A stretch of 64,000 bases of DNA from Streptomyces sp. NBC_00289 (lineage in GTDB: Bacteria; Actinomycetota; Actinomycetes; Streptomycetales; Streptomycetaceae). The DNA is taken from assembly GCF_041435115.1 (NCBI RefSeq), contig NZ_CP108046.1:1674001-1738000 (forward strand), written 5' to 3'. The notes under the pieces are model-generated. The model was not told the origin of the DNA and searched no databases. It saw only the letters and a list, made by a program, of their open reading frames with translations. Made by a program: the position numbers and the translations under genes. Below, piece after piece: positions 15,574 to 26,800 of this stretch. Every line of letters starts with the position of its first letter. Position 1 is the stretch's first letter.

Positions 15574-17112
15574 ATGGCCAAGTCGACGCGAGAGACAGAG
15601 CGGAAGTACGAAGCACCTTCGGCCGACGACACCTCGTGGTTGCCCGACCTCACGGGCGTGGACGGCATCAGGTCCGTAGTGAAGCAGGGCGTCCAGGACC
15701 TGGACGCCGTCTACTTCGACACGGACGACCTGCGCCTCGCCGCCGGCTCGGCCACGCTGCGGCGCAGGAGTGGCGGGAGCGACGCCGGCTGGCACCTCAA
15801 GCTGCCCGGGTCCGGCGACACCCGGGAGGAGGTGCAGGCCCCGCCGAGCGACGAACTTCCGGACGAGCTGCGCGACTTGACCCTCTCCCGCACCCGGGGC
15901 GCGGAACTGAGGCCGGTCGTCCGCATCCGGTCCAGGCGCGACACCCGACTGCTCCTCGACGCCGAGGGCACCCCCCTCGCCGAGCTCACCGTCGACGCCG
16001 TCCGGGCCGACTCCCCGCTCGCCGGCACCGCGCGGGCCGCCTGGACGGAGATGGAGGTGGAGCTCGCCGAAGGCGCCGACCCCTCGGTCCTGGACGCCGT
16101 GGACAAGGCGCTGCGCAAGCAGGGCATCGACCGGGCACGCCACCCGTCCAAGCTGGCCCGGGCGCTGGAGGAGACGGCCGCGGGTGCGCCCCGTCTGCCG
16201 GACGCGCGCGTGGAGCGGGTCAAGCCCGGTTCGGCCGGCGAGCAGGTCCTCGCGTATGTGGACAAGCAGGTGCACGCCCTCGTGGACCTCGATCCCGCCG
16301 TACGGCGCGGTGTGCCCGACTCGGTGCACAGGATGCGCGTGGCCTGCCGCCGGCTGCGCAGTGTGCTGCGGTCCTACCGGTCGGTGCTGGATCGCGAGGT
16401 CACGGATCCGGTCCGTGCGGAGCTGCAGTGGCTGGGCGGCGAGCTGGGCGCGGAACGCGACCACGAGGTCCTGCTGGAGCGGCTCGACTCGGGCATCGGG
16501 GCCCTGCCGCGCGAACTCGTCCTCGGACCCGTCAGGGCCCGGCTGCGGGTGTGGCACGTCACGGAGAGCTCCGCCGCGCGCCAACGGAGCCTCGACGCTC
16601 TCAACTCACCGCGCTACCTGACCCTTCTGGACTCTCTGGCCGCGCTCACGGCGCAGCCCCCGCTGCGTCGCAAGGCTGCCCGCAAACCCCGGAAGGTGAT
16701 GACGAAGGCGATCACCAAGGAGTACGACCGCCTGGCCGGCCGGATGGCCCGCGCGCTGGCGCTCCGTCCGGGCAAGGACGCCGACGCGGCCCTGCACCAG
16801 GCGCGCAAGGCGGCCAAGAAGACGCGCTACGCCACCGAACCGGCGCGGGCCTCGCTCGGCAAACCCGCCAAGCGGTTCGGCAAGCGGATCAAGGCCGTAC
16901 AGCAGGTGCTCGGCGACCACCAGGACAGCGTCGTGGCACGGGACACCCTGCGCGGTCTCGCGCTGGCGGCCCAGGCGGCGGGCGAGCCGGGCTTCACCTG
17001 GGGTCTGCTGTACGGCCGGGAACAGGCCGTGGCCCGGGAACGCGAACGGGAACTGCCGATGGTGTGGGCCGCCGCCTCCGAGCCCGGCCCGCGCAAGGCG
17101 CTCAAGCCCTGA
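15574..17112 (+). CDS. CYTH and CHAD domain-containing protein
   Basis: A 512-residue cytoplasmic protein with two domains linked to polyphosphate metabolism. The N-terminal CYTH domain (about 1-205) has the metal-binding ExExK motif at residues 7-11 (E-T-E-R-K) and the alternating charged strands of a triphosphate tunnel enzyme. The C-terminal CHAD domain (about 215-490) is an all-helical bundle with conserved histidines, including VHRMRVACRRLRS and ALHQARKAAKKTRY, known to bind polyphosphate. CYTH members hydrolyse triphosphates such as thiamine triphosphate or inorganic PPPi. It diverges from the RsbQ operon and ends in a strong terminator shared with the xylanase gene. Confidence 0.93.
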   Translation: MAKSTRETERKYEAPSADDTSWLPDLTGVDGIRSVVKQGVQDLDAVYFDTDDLRLAAGSATLRRRSGGSDAGWHLKLPGSGDTREEVQAPPSDELPDELRDLTLSRTRGAELRPVVRIRSRRDTRLLLDAEGTPLAELTVDAVRADSPLAGTARAAWTEMEVELAEGADPSVLDAVDKALRKQGIDRARHPSKLARALEETAAGAPRLPDARVERVKPGSAGEQVLAYVDKQVHALVDLDPAVRRGVPDSVHRMRVACRRLRSVLRSYRSVLDREVTDPVRAELQWLGGELGAERDHEVLLERLDSGIGALPRELVLGPVRARLRVWHVTESSAARQRSLDALNSPRYLTLLDSLAALTAQPPLRRKAARKPRKVMTKAITKEYDRLAGRMARALALRPGKDADAALHQARKAAKKTRYATEPARASLGKPAKRFGKRIKAVQQVLGDHQDSVVARDTLRGLALAAQAAGEPGFTWGLLYGREQAVARERERELPMVWAAASEPGPRKALKP

Positions 17113-17135
17113 CGCGGCCGCCTCTTCCGCGATGT

Positions 17136-17180
17136 GCGCCGGTCCGGTGGCCGCTCGTGCGGCGGCCACCGGACCGGCGC
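17136..17180. terminator. Strong bidirectional terminator hairpin
   Basis: A perfect 19-base inverted repeat (17136-17154 and 17162-17180) with a 7-base loop lies between the convergent CYTH-CHAD and xylanase genes and can stop transcription from both sides. Confidence 0.8.
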
Positions 17181-17206
17181 GATGACCGCGGCCGGCGCGG
17201 GTGCGG

Positions 17207-18691
<1,485 letters not shown>

Positions 18692-18839
18692 CTACGACCG
18701 GCCCCCGTCAGCGTCAACGGTGTGGACAACGGTCTGCCACAGATGGCTCAAGAAGGCCGCACGGACACGGTGTTGGCACCCCGCCTCTTGCCTTGCCGAG
18801 GAGACGCCCCTACTTTTCCCCCAACTGTCGCCACAGCGA

Positions 18840-18852
18840 CCGAAACTTTCGG
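18840..18852. promoter_or_regulatory. CCGAAACTTTCGG palindrome (xylanase operator, distal)
   Basis: A second copy of the same palindrome, extended by one base each side, about 250 bases upstream of the xylanase start and 187 bases from the first copy. Two sites at this distance could allow repressor looping. Confidence 0.65.
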
Positions 18853-19008
18853 CGAGGGCGGGACACGTCTCAGCGAGGCACGCGCCAGCGAGGCACAGGT
18901 CTCAGCGACGGTGCGCGAGCCAGGCGGCGCGGCGGACCGGCGACGGACAGCTTGCCGCCGGTCCGGCGCGGTGGACCGGCGGCGGGCAGCTCGGCTCCGC
19001 CGCTCGGG

Positions 19009-19335
19009 TCACTCGGCGCGATGGGCCTCGTCATGGACGAGCAGGGAGAGCAGGGCGGCCACGCTGAGTCCGGCCTCGGCGGGATGGCGCAGCACCTTGC
19101 CCGCTTCGATCCGGTAGGTGTTGCCGCGCCCTTCCCGGGTGTGCGAGAGGTAACCGCCCTGCTCCAGGTCGGAGATGATCTTCTGGACCGCGCGTTCCGT
19201 CAGCCGGCAGCGTGCGGCGATGTCACGGATACGCGCGGACTGGTCGTCCGCGATGGCAGCCAGCACGCGGGCGTGGTTGGTGACGAACGTCCATCCGTTG
19301 TGCGGCTCGAGCACTCCATCCATAGCCCGAATCAT
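19009..19335 (-). CDS. MarR-like winged-helix transcriptional regulator
   Basis: A 108-residue DNA-binding protein. Residues 18-80 form a winged helix: NHARVLAAIAD, a recognition helix in RLTERAVQKIISDLEQ and a wing HTREGRGNTYRI. The end is a short helix, AGLSVAALLSLLVHD. Such small MarR/ArsR-like proteins are usually local repressors. The ATG at 19335 has GGAG three bases before it; an ATG at 19323 is the alternative. It diverges from the STAS-ANTAR gene, and a 20-bp palindrome in an AT-rich spacer between them is the likely operator for both. Confidence 0.8.
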   Translation of the reverse strand: MIRAMDGVLEPHNGWTFVTNHARVLAAIADDQSARIRDIAARCRLTERAVQKIISDLEQGGYLSHTREGRGNTYRIEAGKVLRHPAEAGLSVAALLSLLVHDEAHRAE

Positions 19336-19361
19336 ACGCTCCAGCGTTCACGTTGACAAAA

Positions 19362-19381
19362 ACACGAAATTTATTTCATGT
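19362..19381. promoter_or_regulatory. 20-bp AT-rich palindrome, probable operator
   Basis: ACACGAAATTTATTTCATGT is a near-perfect inverted repeat (arms ACAcGAAAT and ATTTCaTGT) in an AT-rich patch that stands out in this GC-rich DNA. It lies between the divergent winged-helix regulator and the STAS-ANTAR gene, overlapping a TTGACA hexamer region at 19353-19358. Autoregulation by the winged-helix protein is the simplest reading. Confidence 0.55.
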
Positions 19382-19435
19382 ATCTGTTGACGTGTTCGGT
19401 GCCCCGGAGTGAGTCTGGGAGGGAGAGGACGAACA

Positions 19436-20290
19436 ATGCCGGGAGAGACCGCCATGCCCGAGTCGGCGTACTCAGAACAGCCCGAGGCCGGGGACGCGAT
19501 CACGTGCGCGGTGACAACCGATGCGATGGTCGGCCCCGACCCCTCGGCGCTCCAGGAGCCGGTCATCGACACGCATGCCGAGGGGGACCGCGTGGTCGTC
19601 ACCATCCGGGGCGAACTGGACCTCGGGGTCGACCAGAGGCTGCGCCAGTGCCTGCGCTCCGCCCTCGCCCGTTCGGTCCGGGGCATCGACCTGGACCTGT
19701 ACGACGTCGGATTCTGCGACTGCTCCGCCCTCAACGTCCTGCTGACCGTCCGCCGGCAGGCCCTGGCCGAGTCCAAGACGGTGACCATCCGAGCCGTCGG
19801 CCCGGCCGTCGCGCGGGTACTCGAACTCACCGACGTCCTACCCCTGTTCACCTCCCACGACGAGGACGGGCCGGACCGGGAGCCCGACGCGCCGTCCACC
19901 GACCACGCTCCGGCGGAACCGGACGCGACGGAGGAGGACCTGCGCATCGAGGTGGTTCAGCTCCGGCGGGCGATGCAGACCCGGCCCACGATCGACCTGG
20001 CCCGTGGCCTCCTCATGGCCGGCTTCGGGCTCAGCCCCGACGAAGCCCTCACCGCGCTCGTCATGGCCTCCCAGAACACCAACACCAAGCTGCACCACCT
20101 CGCCCAGGACCTGGTGGACACGGTGAAGGGCCCACCACTGCCGCAGTCGGTACAGCGGCAGCTCTCCGCCGCGGTCGCCAGGGTGAGCGGCCTCCACGCG
20201 GCCGAGCACCAGGCCGCCAAGGACGCCGTCACGGCGGACGTCACGGCGGAACCCGAGCCCGACCAGGGACAACGCACCCGCGAGGAGTGA
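19436..20290 (+). CDS. STAS-ANTAR fusion protein
   Basis: A 284-residue two-domain protein. A STAS domain lies at about 42-140; its phosphoacceptor loop reads VGFCDCSALN, with Cys96 where RsbV-type antagonists have the phosphorylated Ser, followed by Ser97. After an acidic linker, an ANTAR-like RNA-binding domain follows at about 172-232 (LRRAMQTRPTIDLARGLLMAGFGLSPDEALTALV). ANTAR domains bind tandem hairpins in nascent RNA and prevent termination. I chose the ATG at 19436, seven bases after GGGAGGGAGAGG; ATG 19454 is also possible. The pairing suggests coupling of a stress-signalling interaction to antitermination, which is inference. Confidence 0.8.
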   Translation: MPGETAMPESAYSEQPEAGDAITCAVTTDAMVGPDPSALQEPVIDTHAEGDRVVVTIRGELDLGVDQRLRQCLRSALARSVRGIDLDLYDVGFCDCSALNVLLTVRRQALAESKTVTIRAVGPAVARVLELTDVLPLFTSHDEDGPDREPDAPSTDHAPAEPDATEEDLRIEVVQLRRAMQTRPTIDLARGLLMAGFGLSPDEALTALVMASQNTNTKLHHLAQDLVDTVKGPPLPQSVQRQLSAAVARVSGLHAAEHQAAKDAVTADVTAEPEPDQGQRTREE

Positions 20291-20296
20291 CGCGGG

Positions 20297-20331
20297 GAGG
20301 CGGCGCGGCCCCGCGGCGCGCCGCCGCCTCC
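20297..20331 (+). terminator. Hairpin after STAS-ANTAR gene
   Basis: Inverted repeat GGAGGCGGCG (20297-20306) and CGCCGCCTCC (20322-20331), starting 7 bases after the stop codon, separates this gene from the downstream carboxylase operon. Confidence 0.6.
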
Positions 20332-20454
20332 GCATCCCTTGTCACGCCAGGACGAACGCCCGCCCCACGGGACTCATCTCACGCACACAGAACGGCGATC
20401 CACCCTCGCGCCCCTCCGCCACTGCCATATTCGAAGGCCCCTTCGGAGGTGGCT

Positions 20455-22053
20455 GTGACGACAGAGGCGACAACATCCGGGGCAAGGCGGCCGACCGCAC
20501 ACGGGCCCGACCGCATCACGAACCGCCCGGCCGATCGCACCGAGGACCGCATCGCCGACCTCGAACTCCGCCGGGCACAGGCGGTGACACCGGGCCGGCC
20601 CGCGAGACGCGGGATGTTCGGGGCCCGGGAGCGGATCGAACGGCTGCTGGACGAGGGCTCGTTCACCGAGACCGGGATGTTCGTGCGGGCCCGGCCCGGC
20701 GCGGACGGCGCCCACCGACCCTACGGCGACGGAGTGGTGACCGGGCACGGCACCGTCGACGGCCGCCCCGTCTGCGTGTTCGCCCAGGACTCCACCATCT
20801 TCGGCGGCAGCATGGGCGAGGCCTTCGGCGAGAAGACGATCGCCCTCATGGACCTGGCGCTGAAGACCGGCTGTCCCGTCGTCGGACTCAACGACTCCGG
20901 CGGTGCCCGCATCCAGGAGGGCGTCGCCTCACTCGCGCTCTACGCCGAACTGGTGCGCCGCAACGTGCAGGCGTCCGGGGTGATCCCGCAGATCTCGGTC
21001 GTCCTCGGACCGTGCGCCGGCGGGGCCGCCTACTCGCCGGCCATCACCGACTTCACGGTGATGGTGGACGGCGCCTCGCACATGTTCGTCACCGGCCCCG
21101 ACGTCATCGAGGCGGTCACCGGCGAGCGGACGACCGCCGAGGAACTGGGCGGTGCCCGCGTCAGCAACACGGTCAACGGCAACGCCCACTTCCTCGCCGC
21201 CGACGAGGAGGACGCCCTGGACGCCGTACGCGAACTGCTGTCGTACCTGCCCGCCAACAACCTCGAGCGGCCGCCCGAGTACGCCCCCGCGGGTGTGCCC
21301 GCCGGGGACCCGCTCGACCGGATCGTGCCGGACCGGCCCGGTGAGGGCTACGACATGCGCCACATCCTGCGCGCGGTCGTCGACGACGGTGAACTGCTGT
21401 ACGTGCAGGAGCTGTTCGCGCCGAACATCATCTGCGCCCTGGCCCGGGTCGAGGGCTGCTCGGTGGGTGTCGTGGCCAACCAGCCGCTGCACGCCGCCGG
21501 TGTTCTCGACATCGACGCCTCCGAGAAGGCCGCGCGCTTCGTACGGTTCTGCGACGCCTTCGGCATCCCGCTGCTGACCTTCGCCGACGTGCCGGGCTAT
21601 CTCTCCGGGATCCGCCAGGAGCAGGCCGGCATCATCCGGCGCGGCGCCAAACTGCTGTACGCCTACGCCGAGGCGACCGTCCCCAAGGTCACCGTGGTGG
21701 TGCGCAAGGCGTACGGCGGCGGGTACGCGGTGATGGGCTCCAAGCACCTCGGCGCCGACATCAACCTCGCCTGGCCCAGCGCCCGCATCGCCGTCATGGG
21801 CGCCGAGGGTGCCGTCGGCGTGCTGCACCGGCGTGAACTGGCCGCCGCCGACGACCCCGAGGCGCTGCGCGCCCGCCTCGTCGCCGCGTACGAGAGCACC
21901 CACGGCACTCCCTATCTCGCCGCCGAGCGCGGGTACGTCGACGACGTGATCGCCCCGCGTGAGACCCGCGCCCGTGTCTGCCGTGCGCTGCGCGCGCTGC
22001 GCGGCAAGCGCGCGCCCATGCCGCAGCGCCGGCACGGCAACATCCCGCTCTGA
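20455..22053 (+). CDS. accD: Acyl-CoA carboxylase beta (carboxyltransferase) subunit, AccD4-like
   Basis: A 532-residue biotin-dependent carboxyltransferase beta subunit that moves CO2 from biotinyl carrier to an acyl-CoA. The two crotonase-like halves are intact: N-terminal GLNDSGGARIQEGV and GPCAGGAAYSPA loops, and C-terminal FADVPGYLSGIRQE with GGYAVMGSKHLGAD. The GTG at 20455 follows GGAGG at five bases. It is the first gene of a tight operon with a fatty-acyl-AMP ligase and a Pks13-type synthase, so it probably makes the carboxyacyl-CoA extender, as AccD4 does in mycobacteria. The biotinylated alpha subunit must come from elsewhere in the genome. Confidence 0.9.
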   Translation: MTTEATTSGARRPTAHGPDRITNRPADRTEDRIADLELRRAQAVTPGRPARRGMFGARERIERLLDEGSFTETGMFVRARPGADGAHRPYGDGVVTGHGTVDGRPVCVFAQDSTIFGGSMGEAFGEKTIALMDLALKTGCPVVGLNDSGGARIQEGVASLALYAELVRRNVQASGVIPQISVVLGPCAGGAAYSPAITDFTVMVDGASHMFVTGPDVIEAVTGERTTAEELGGARVSNTVNGNAHFLAADEEDALDAVRELLSYLPANNLERPPEYAPAGVPAGDPLDRIVPDRPGEGYDMRHILRAVVDDGELLYVQELFAPNIICALARVEGCSVGVVANQPLHAAGVLDIDASEKAARFVRFCDAFGIPLLTFADVPGYLSGIRQEQAGIIRRGAKLLYAYAEATVPKVTVVVRKAYGGGYAVMGSKHLGADINLAWPSARIAVMGAEGAVGVLHRRELAAADDPEALRARLVAAYESTHGTPYLAAERGYVDDVIAPRETRARVCRALRALRGKRAPMPQRRHGNIPL

Positions 22054-22072
22054 CCCGAAGGAGCCACGCCCG

Positions 22073-23842
22073 ATGGACAGCCGCCGCCCACCGCTCGCGC
22101 CCGCGTGCCGGACCCTGCCGGAGTACGTGCGGCACTGGGCCGAAACCGCCCCCGACCGACGGGCGTTCACGTTCGTCGACCATCCCGCCCCGCACTCGCG
22201 GGGCGTCCACCGCACCCTGACCTGGCGGCGCCTGGACCTGCGGGTGCGGGCGCTCGCCGCCGAACTGGCGAAGGAGGCCGAGCCCGGGGCGCGCGTCGCG
22301 CTGCTGTGTCCCCAGGGAACGGAGTACGTCACCGCCTTCCTGGCGGCGCTCACCGCCGGCCTGGTCGCGGTACCGCTGTATCCGCCGGGACTGCCCGGGC
22401 ACGGCGACCGGCTCGGCACGGTCCTCGCCGACGCGCGTCCGGCGGCCGTCGTGACCACGAGCCGTGACCTGGACGGGGTGCGGGCCCTGTGCGCGCGGGA
22501 GCCGGTGCGGGTCGTCGCCGCCGACCTGGTGCCGGACGCCGCCGCCCGGGACCGGCGGCCGCCGGCCGCGGCGGACGCCGGCGGCACCGCCTACCTCCAG
22601 TACACCTCCGGCTCGACCCGCACCCCGGCGGGCGTGGAGATCACCCACGCCAACGTCGTCGCCAACGCCCGCCAGGCGCTCGCCGCCTACGGTGCCGACA
22701 CCCGCCCCGTGACCTTCGTGGGCTGGCTGCCCCTGTACCACGACATGGGTCTCGTCCTGAGCGTGGCGGCCCCCGTCGTACGCGGCCTGCTGTCGGTGCT
22801 CATGGACCCCGCCGCGTTCCTGCACGAACCCGCGCGCTGGCTCCGGCTGCTCGCCGCGCATCCGCACGCGCTGAGTGCCGCGCCCAACTTCGCCTACGAC
22901 TACTGCGCCTCGGCCGTCACCGACGCCCAGCGGGCCGAACTGCGACTGGACGGCGTCGCCGCGCTGATCAACGGCAGCGAGCCGGTCCGCCCCGGCACGG
23001 CCGACCGCTTCCACACGGCGTTCGCCGCCCAGGGGCTCGCCCCGGACACCCACTGCCCGTCGTACGGGCTCGCCGAGGCGACCGTCTTCGTCAGCGCCGC
23101 CCGGCCCGGCGAGCCATTACGCCGCTTCGCACTGGACCGCGACGCCCTCGCCGCCGGGAAGGCCCTGCCCGCCAGGCCGGACGATCCCCGGGCCGTCCTG
23201 CTGGCGGGCTGCGGCTCCCCGGCCGGCCAGCGGGTCCGTGTCGCCGACCCGGCGACCGGCGCCGAACTGCCCGAGGGCGAGGTGGGCGAGATCCGGGTGC
23301 AGGGCCCCAACGTCGGCCGGGGTTATTGGAACCAGGAGCGCACCACCCGGGAGGTCTTCGGCGCCGGACCGGCCGACGGCACGGCCGTCCGGGACCGCTG
23401 GCTGCGCACCGGCGACCTGGGCACCGTCCTGGACGGACAGCTGGTCGTCACCGGCCGGCTCAAGGACCTGATCGTCGTCGACGGCCGCAACCACTATCCG
23501 CAGGACGTCGAGGGCACGGCCCAGGACGCGCACCCGGCGGTGCGCCGCGACCGGCTGGCCGCCTTCGCGGTGGCCGGCGAGGCGGGCGAACGGGTGGTCC
23601 TCGTGGCGGAACACGCGCGGACCGCGCGCCTCGACGGGATCGACGTCCCCGCTCTCGTACGGGCCGTGCGCGCGGCCGTCTCCGTGCGGCACGGGCTGCG
23701 GCTGGCGGACGTCGTCCTCGTCCCGCCGGGCACCGTGCCCCGCACGTCCAGCGGCAAGGTGTCACGGGCCCTGACACGGACGAGGTACCTGGAGGGCGCC
23801 TACACGCCCACGGCCGACAGCGCGCCGGGGAGCGTCGGGTGA
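22073..23842 (+). CDS. fadD32: Fatty-acyl-AMP ligase, FadD32-like
   Basis: A 589-residue adenylate-forming enzyme that activates a fatty acid as acyl-AMP for transfer to an acyl carrier protein. Visible are the ATP loop QYTSGSTRTPAGV, the motif WLPLYHDMGL typical of fatty-acyl-AMP ligases rather than CoA ligases, CPSYGLAEATVF, the TGDLG motif, GRLKDLIVVDGRNHYPQDVE and the C-terminal SGKVSR lysine. The ATG follows GAAGGAG, 20 bases after the carboxylase stop. Its stop overlaps the start of the next gene (GTGA), which begins with a carrier domain, so the acyl group is most likely loaded straight onto that synthase. The symbol indicates family, not proven orthology. Confidence 0.9.
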   Translation: MDSRRPPLAPACRTLPEYVRHWAETAPDRRAFTFVDHPAPHSRGVHRTLTWRRLDLRVRALAAELAKEAEPGARVALLCPQGTEYVTAFLAALTAGLVAVPLYPPGLPGHGDRLGTVLADARPAAVVTTSRDLDGVRALCAREPVRVVAADLVPDAAARDRRPPAAADAGGTAYLQYTSGSTRTPAGVEITHANVVANARQALAAYGADTRPVTFVGWLPLYHDMGLVLSVAAPVVRGLLSVLMDPAAFLHEPARWLRLLAAHPHALSAAPNFAYDYCASAVTDAQRAELRLDGVAALINGSEPVRPGTADRFHTAFAAQGLAPDTHCPSYGLAEATVFVSAARPGEPLRRFALDRDALAAGKALPARPDDPRAVLLAGCGSPAGQRVRVADPATGAELPEGEVGEIRVQGPNVGRGYWNQERTTREVFGAGPADGTAVRDRWLRTGDLGTVLDGQLVVTGRLKDLIVVDGRNHYPQDVEGTAQDAHPAVRRDRLAAFAVAGEAGERVVLVAEHARTARLDGIDVPALVRAVRAAVSVRHGLRLADVVLVPPGTVPRTSSGKVSRALTRTRYLEGAYTPTADSAPGSVG

Positions 23843-26800
23843 GGCCCGCCGACGAGGGCGCGCTGCGCCGACTGATCGCCGAGCGGGTGGCCGTCTGGAG
23901 CGGCACCGCGGCCGAGGACATCCCGATGGACCGTCCGCTGGCGGACCTCGGCATGTCGTCGCGGGACGCGGTCGCCCTGGCCGGGGAGCTCTCCGAGGTG
24001 ACCGGCCGCGAGCTGCCCTCGACACTGCTGTGGGAGTCGCCCACCTGCGAGGCCCTGGTGATCCGCCTGTGCCGCAGACCGGAGGCGGGCGCTCCCCCGG
24101 TGGCGGCACCTCCGGCGGCACCGGGACCGTCCGGTGAGCCCGTCGCGGTCGTCGGGACCGGCTGCCGGCTGCCCGGCGGTGTGCACGGTCCGGACGCCTA
24201 CTGGCGGTTGCTGAGCGAGGGCGTCGACGCGATCCGGCGCGTCCCCGAGGACCGCTGGCGCGACTTCACCGCCTTCCCGCCCGCCGACGCCCCCTCCCAC
24301 GGCGGCTACCTCGACGACATCGCCGGATTCGACGCGGACTTCTTCCGCGTCCCGCCGCGTGAGGCCGCGGTGCTGGACCCCCAGCAGCGGATCCTCCTCG
24401 AGGTCGTCCACGAGGCCCTCGCGCACGCCGCCGTCCCGGCCGATTCCCTCGCCGGCACGGCCACCGGCGTCTTCGTCGGCATCTCCGCCGCCGAGTACGG
24501 GCAGCTCACCGGCGCCGACCCGGCCGCGGTCGACCCGTGGGCGCCGGCCGGAGCGGCCCTGAGCGTCGCCGCGGGCCGGCTGTCGTACGTCCTGGACACC
24601 CGCGGCCCGAGCATGGCCGTCGACACCGCCTGCTCCTCCTCGCTGGTCGCCGTGCACCACGCCTGTGTCAGCCTGCGCACGGGCGAGAGCGACACGGCGA
24701 TCGCCGCCGGCGTCAACCTGCTGCTGTCGCCGGTCGTCTCGGTCGCGTTCCGCCGGGCCGGCGCCCTCGCCCCGGACGGGCGGTGCAAGCCGTTCTCGGC
24801 CGCGGCCGACGGCATCGGCCGCGGCGAGGGGTGCGCGGCCGTCATCCTGAAACGGCTCTCCGACGCCGAACGGGACGGCGACCGCGTCCTCGCGGTCGTC
24901 CGCGCCACCGCCGTCAACTCCGACGGCCGTTCGGGCGGCCTCCTGGCGCCCAACCCCGCCGCGCAACGGGCGCTCCTGGACACCGTGTACGCGCGCGCCG
25001 GACTCACCCCGGCACACATCGACTACGTGGAGGCGCACGGCACCGGCACCCCGCTCGGCGACCCGATCGAGGCGGGCGCGCTCGGCGCGGTCCTCGGCCA
25101 GGGGCGCGACCCGGACCAGCCGCTGCTGCTCGGCTCCGCGAAGGGCAACCTCGGCCATCTGGAGGCCGCCGCGGGCATCGCGGGCCTGGTCAAGACGGTG
25201 CTCGCGCTGCACCACGACCGCATCCCGCCCTCCCTGCACTGCACCGACGGCAGCGTCCTCGGCGACGCGCCGCTGCGGGTGGCGACCGAGCCCGAACCCT
25301 GGCCCCGCTACGGGGGGACCGCCACCGCGGGGGTCTCCGGTTTCGGCTTCGGCGGCACCAACGCCCATGCGGTGCTGGAGGAATGGCGTCCCGACGCGCT
25401 CCTTCCCGCCCCGCAGGGCGGTTCCGCCGCCCACCTCCACCTCCTGTCCGACGCCGACACCGAACGCGTCCGCGACACCGCGGCCCGGCTCGCCGACTGG
25501 CTGCGCACCCCCGAGGGGCGTGCCGCGTCCTGCGCCGACGTGGCGCGCACCCTCGCCGGGCGCGCCGGCCGCGGACCCGTGCGCGTCGCCGTCACCGCCC
25601 GCGACCGGGAGGAACTCTCCGACGCCCTGGGCGCGTTCGCGGCCGGGCGGTCCCACCCGCGGGTCGTGACCGGCGATCGTGACCGCGTCGGCCGGGCGCC
25701 GGTGTGGATCTTCTCCGGGTACGGCAGCCAGTGGCGCGGCATGGGGCGCCGGCTGCTTGCCGAGGAGCCCGTGTTCGCCGCCGCCGTGGAGAAGCTCGAC
25801 GCGCAACTCGCCCCGGAGTGCGGCCTGTCCCTGTACGACCACCTGGCGTCGGGTGGCGCCCTCGACCGTCTGGAGGTGGCCCAGCCCGTCCTGTTCGGCC
25901 TCCAGGTCGCCCTCGCCGAACTGTGGCGCTCCCACGGCGTCGAACCGGCCGCCGTGATCGGCCACTCCATGGGTGAGGTGGCCGCCGCCGTGTGCGCGGG
26001 CGCCCTCGACGTGTCGGACGCGGCCCGGGTCATCACCGTACGCGCCCGGCTGCTGAGTGGGCTGCGCGGCGGCTCGATGGCGGTCGTCGACCTGGACGAC
26101 GACGAACTGGACGCCCTGCGACGGGAGTTCCCCGACGTGCACGTCGCCGTGCACTCCTCGCCCCGGCAGAAGGTCGTCACCGGTGAGGAATCGGCGGTGA
26201 CCCGGTTGGTCGCCCGGCTGACGGAGCGGGGGCGGGCGGCCCGGGCCATGCGCGTGGTCGGCGCCGGGCACTCCCCCCAGGTCGACGCGCTGTTGCCGGA
26301 ACTGACCGGCGCGCTGTCCGACGTCCGGGGCGGACGCCCTCGCGTGCCCGTCTACTCCACCGTCCTCGACGACCCGCGCGGCGACTGCGCGTTCGACGCC
26401 GCCCACTGGGCCGCCAACCTGCGCCGGCCCGTGCGCCTGGACCGGGCCCTCGCGTCGGCCGCGGCCGACGGCCACACCGTGTTCGTCGAGATCTCGCCCC
26501 ATCCGGTCCTGTCGCGGGCCGTCACCGACACCGTGCCCGACGCGCTCCTCGTCGGCACGCTGCGCCGCGACTCGGACGGCGTCGCCGAGTTCGGCACCCG
26601 ACTGGGCGCCCTGTACGCCGCCGGCGGACGGCTGCCGCTGCCGCCAGGCCGGGTCATCGACCTGCCCGCGCCGCGCTGGCGGCACGTACGGCACTGGTGG
26701 ACGGACGGCCGGACCACCGCCGCGGCCCATCCGGCGGCCCCGACTCCCCGCGGCGTCGAGCGGGAGCGTGAGCCGGAGCCGGCCACCGGCGGCCCCGCCT

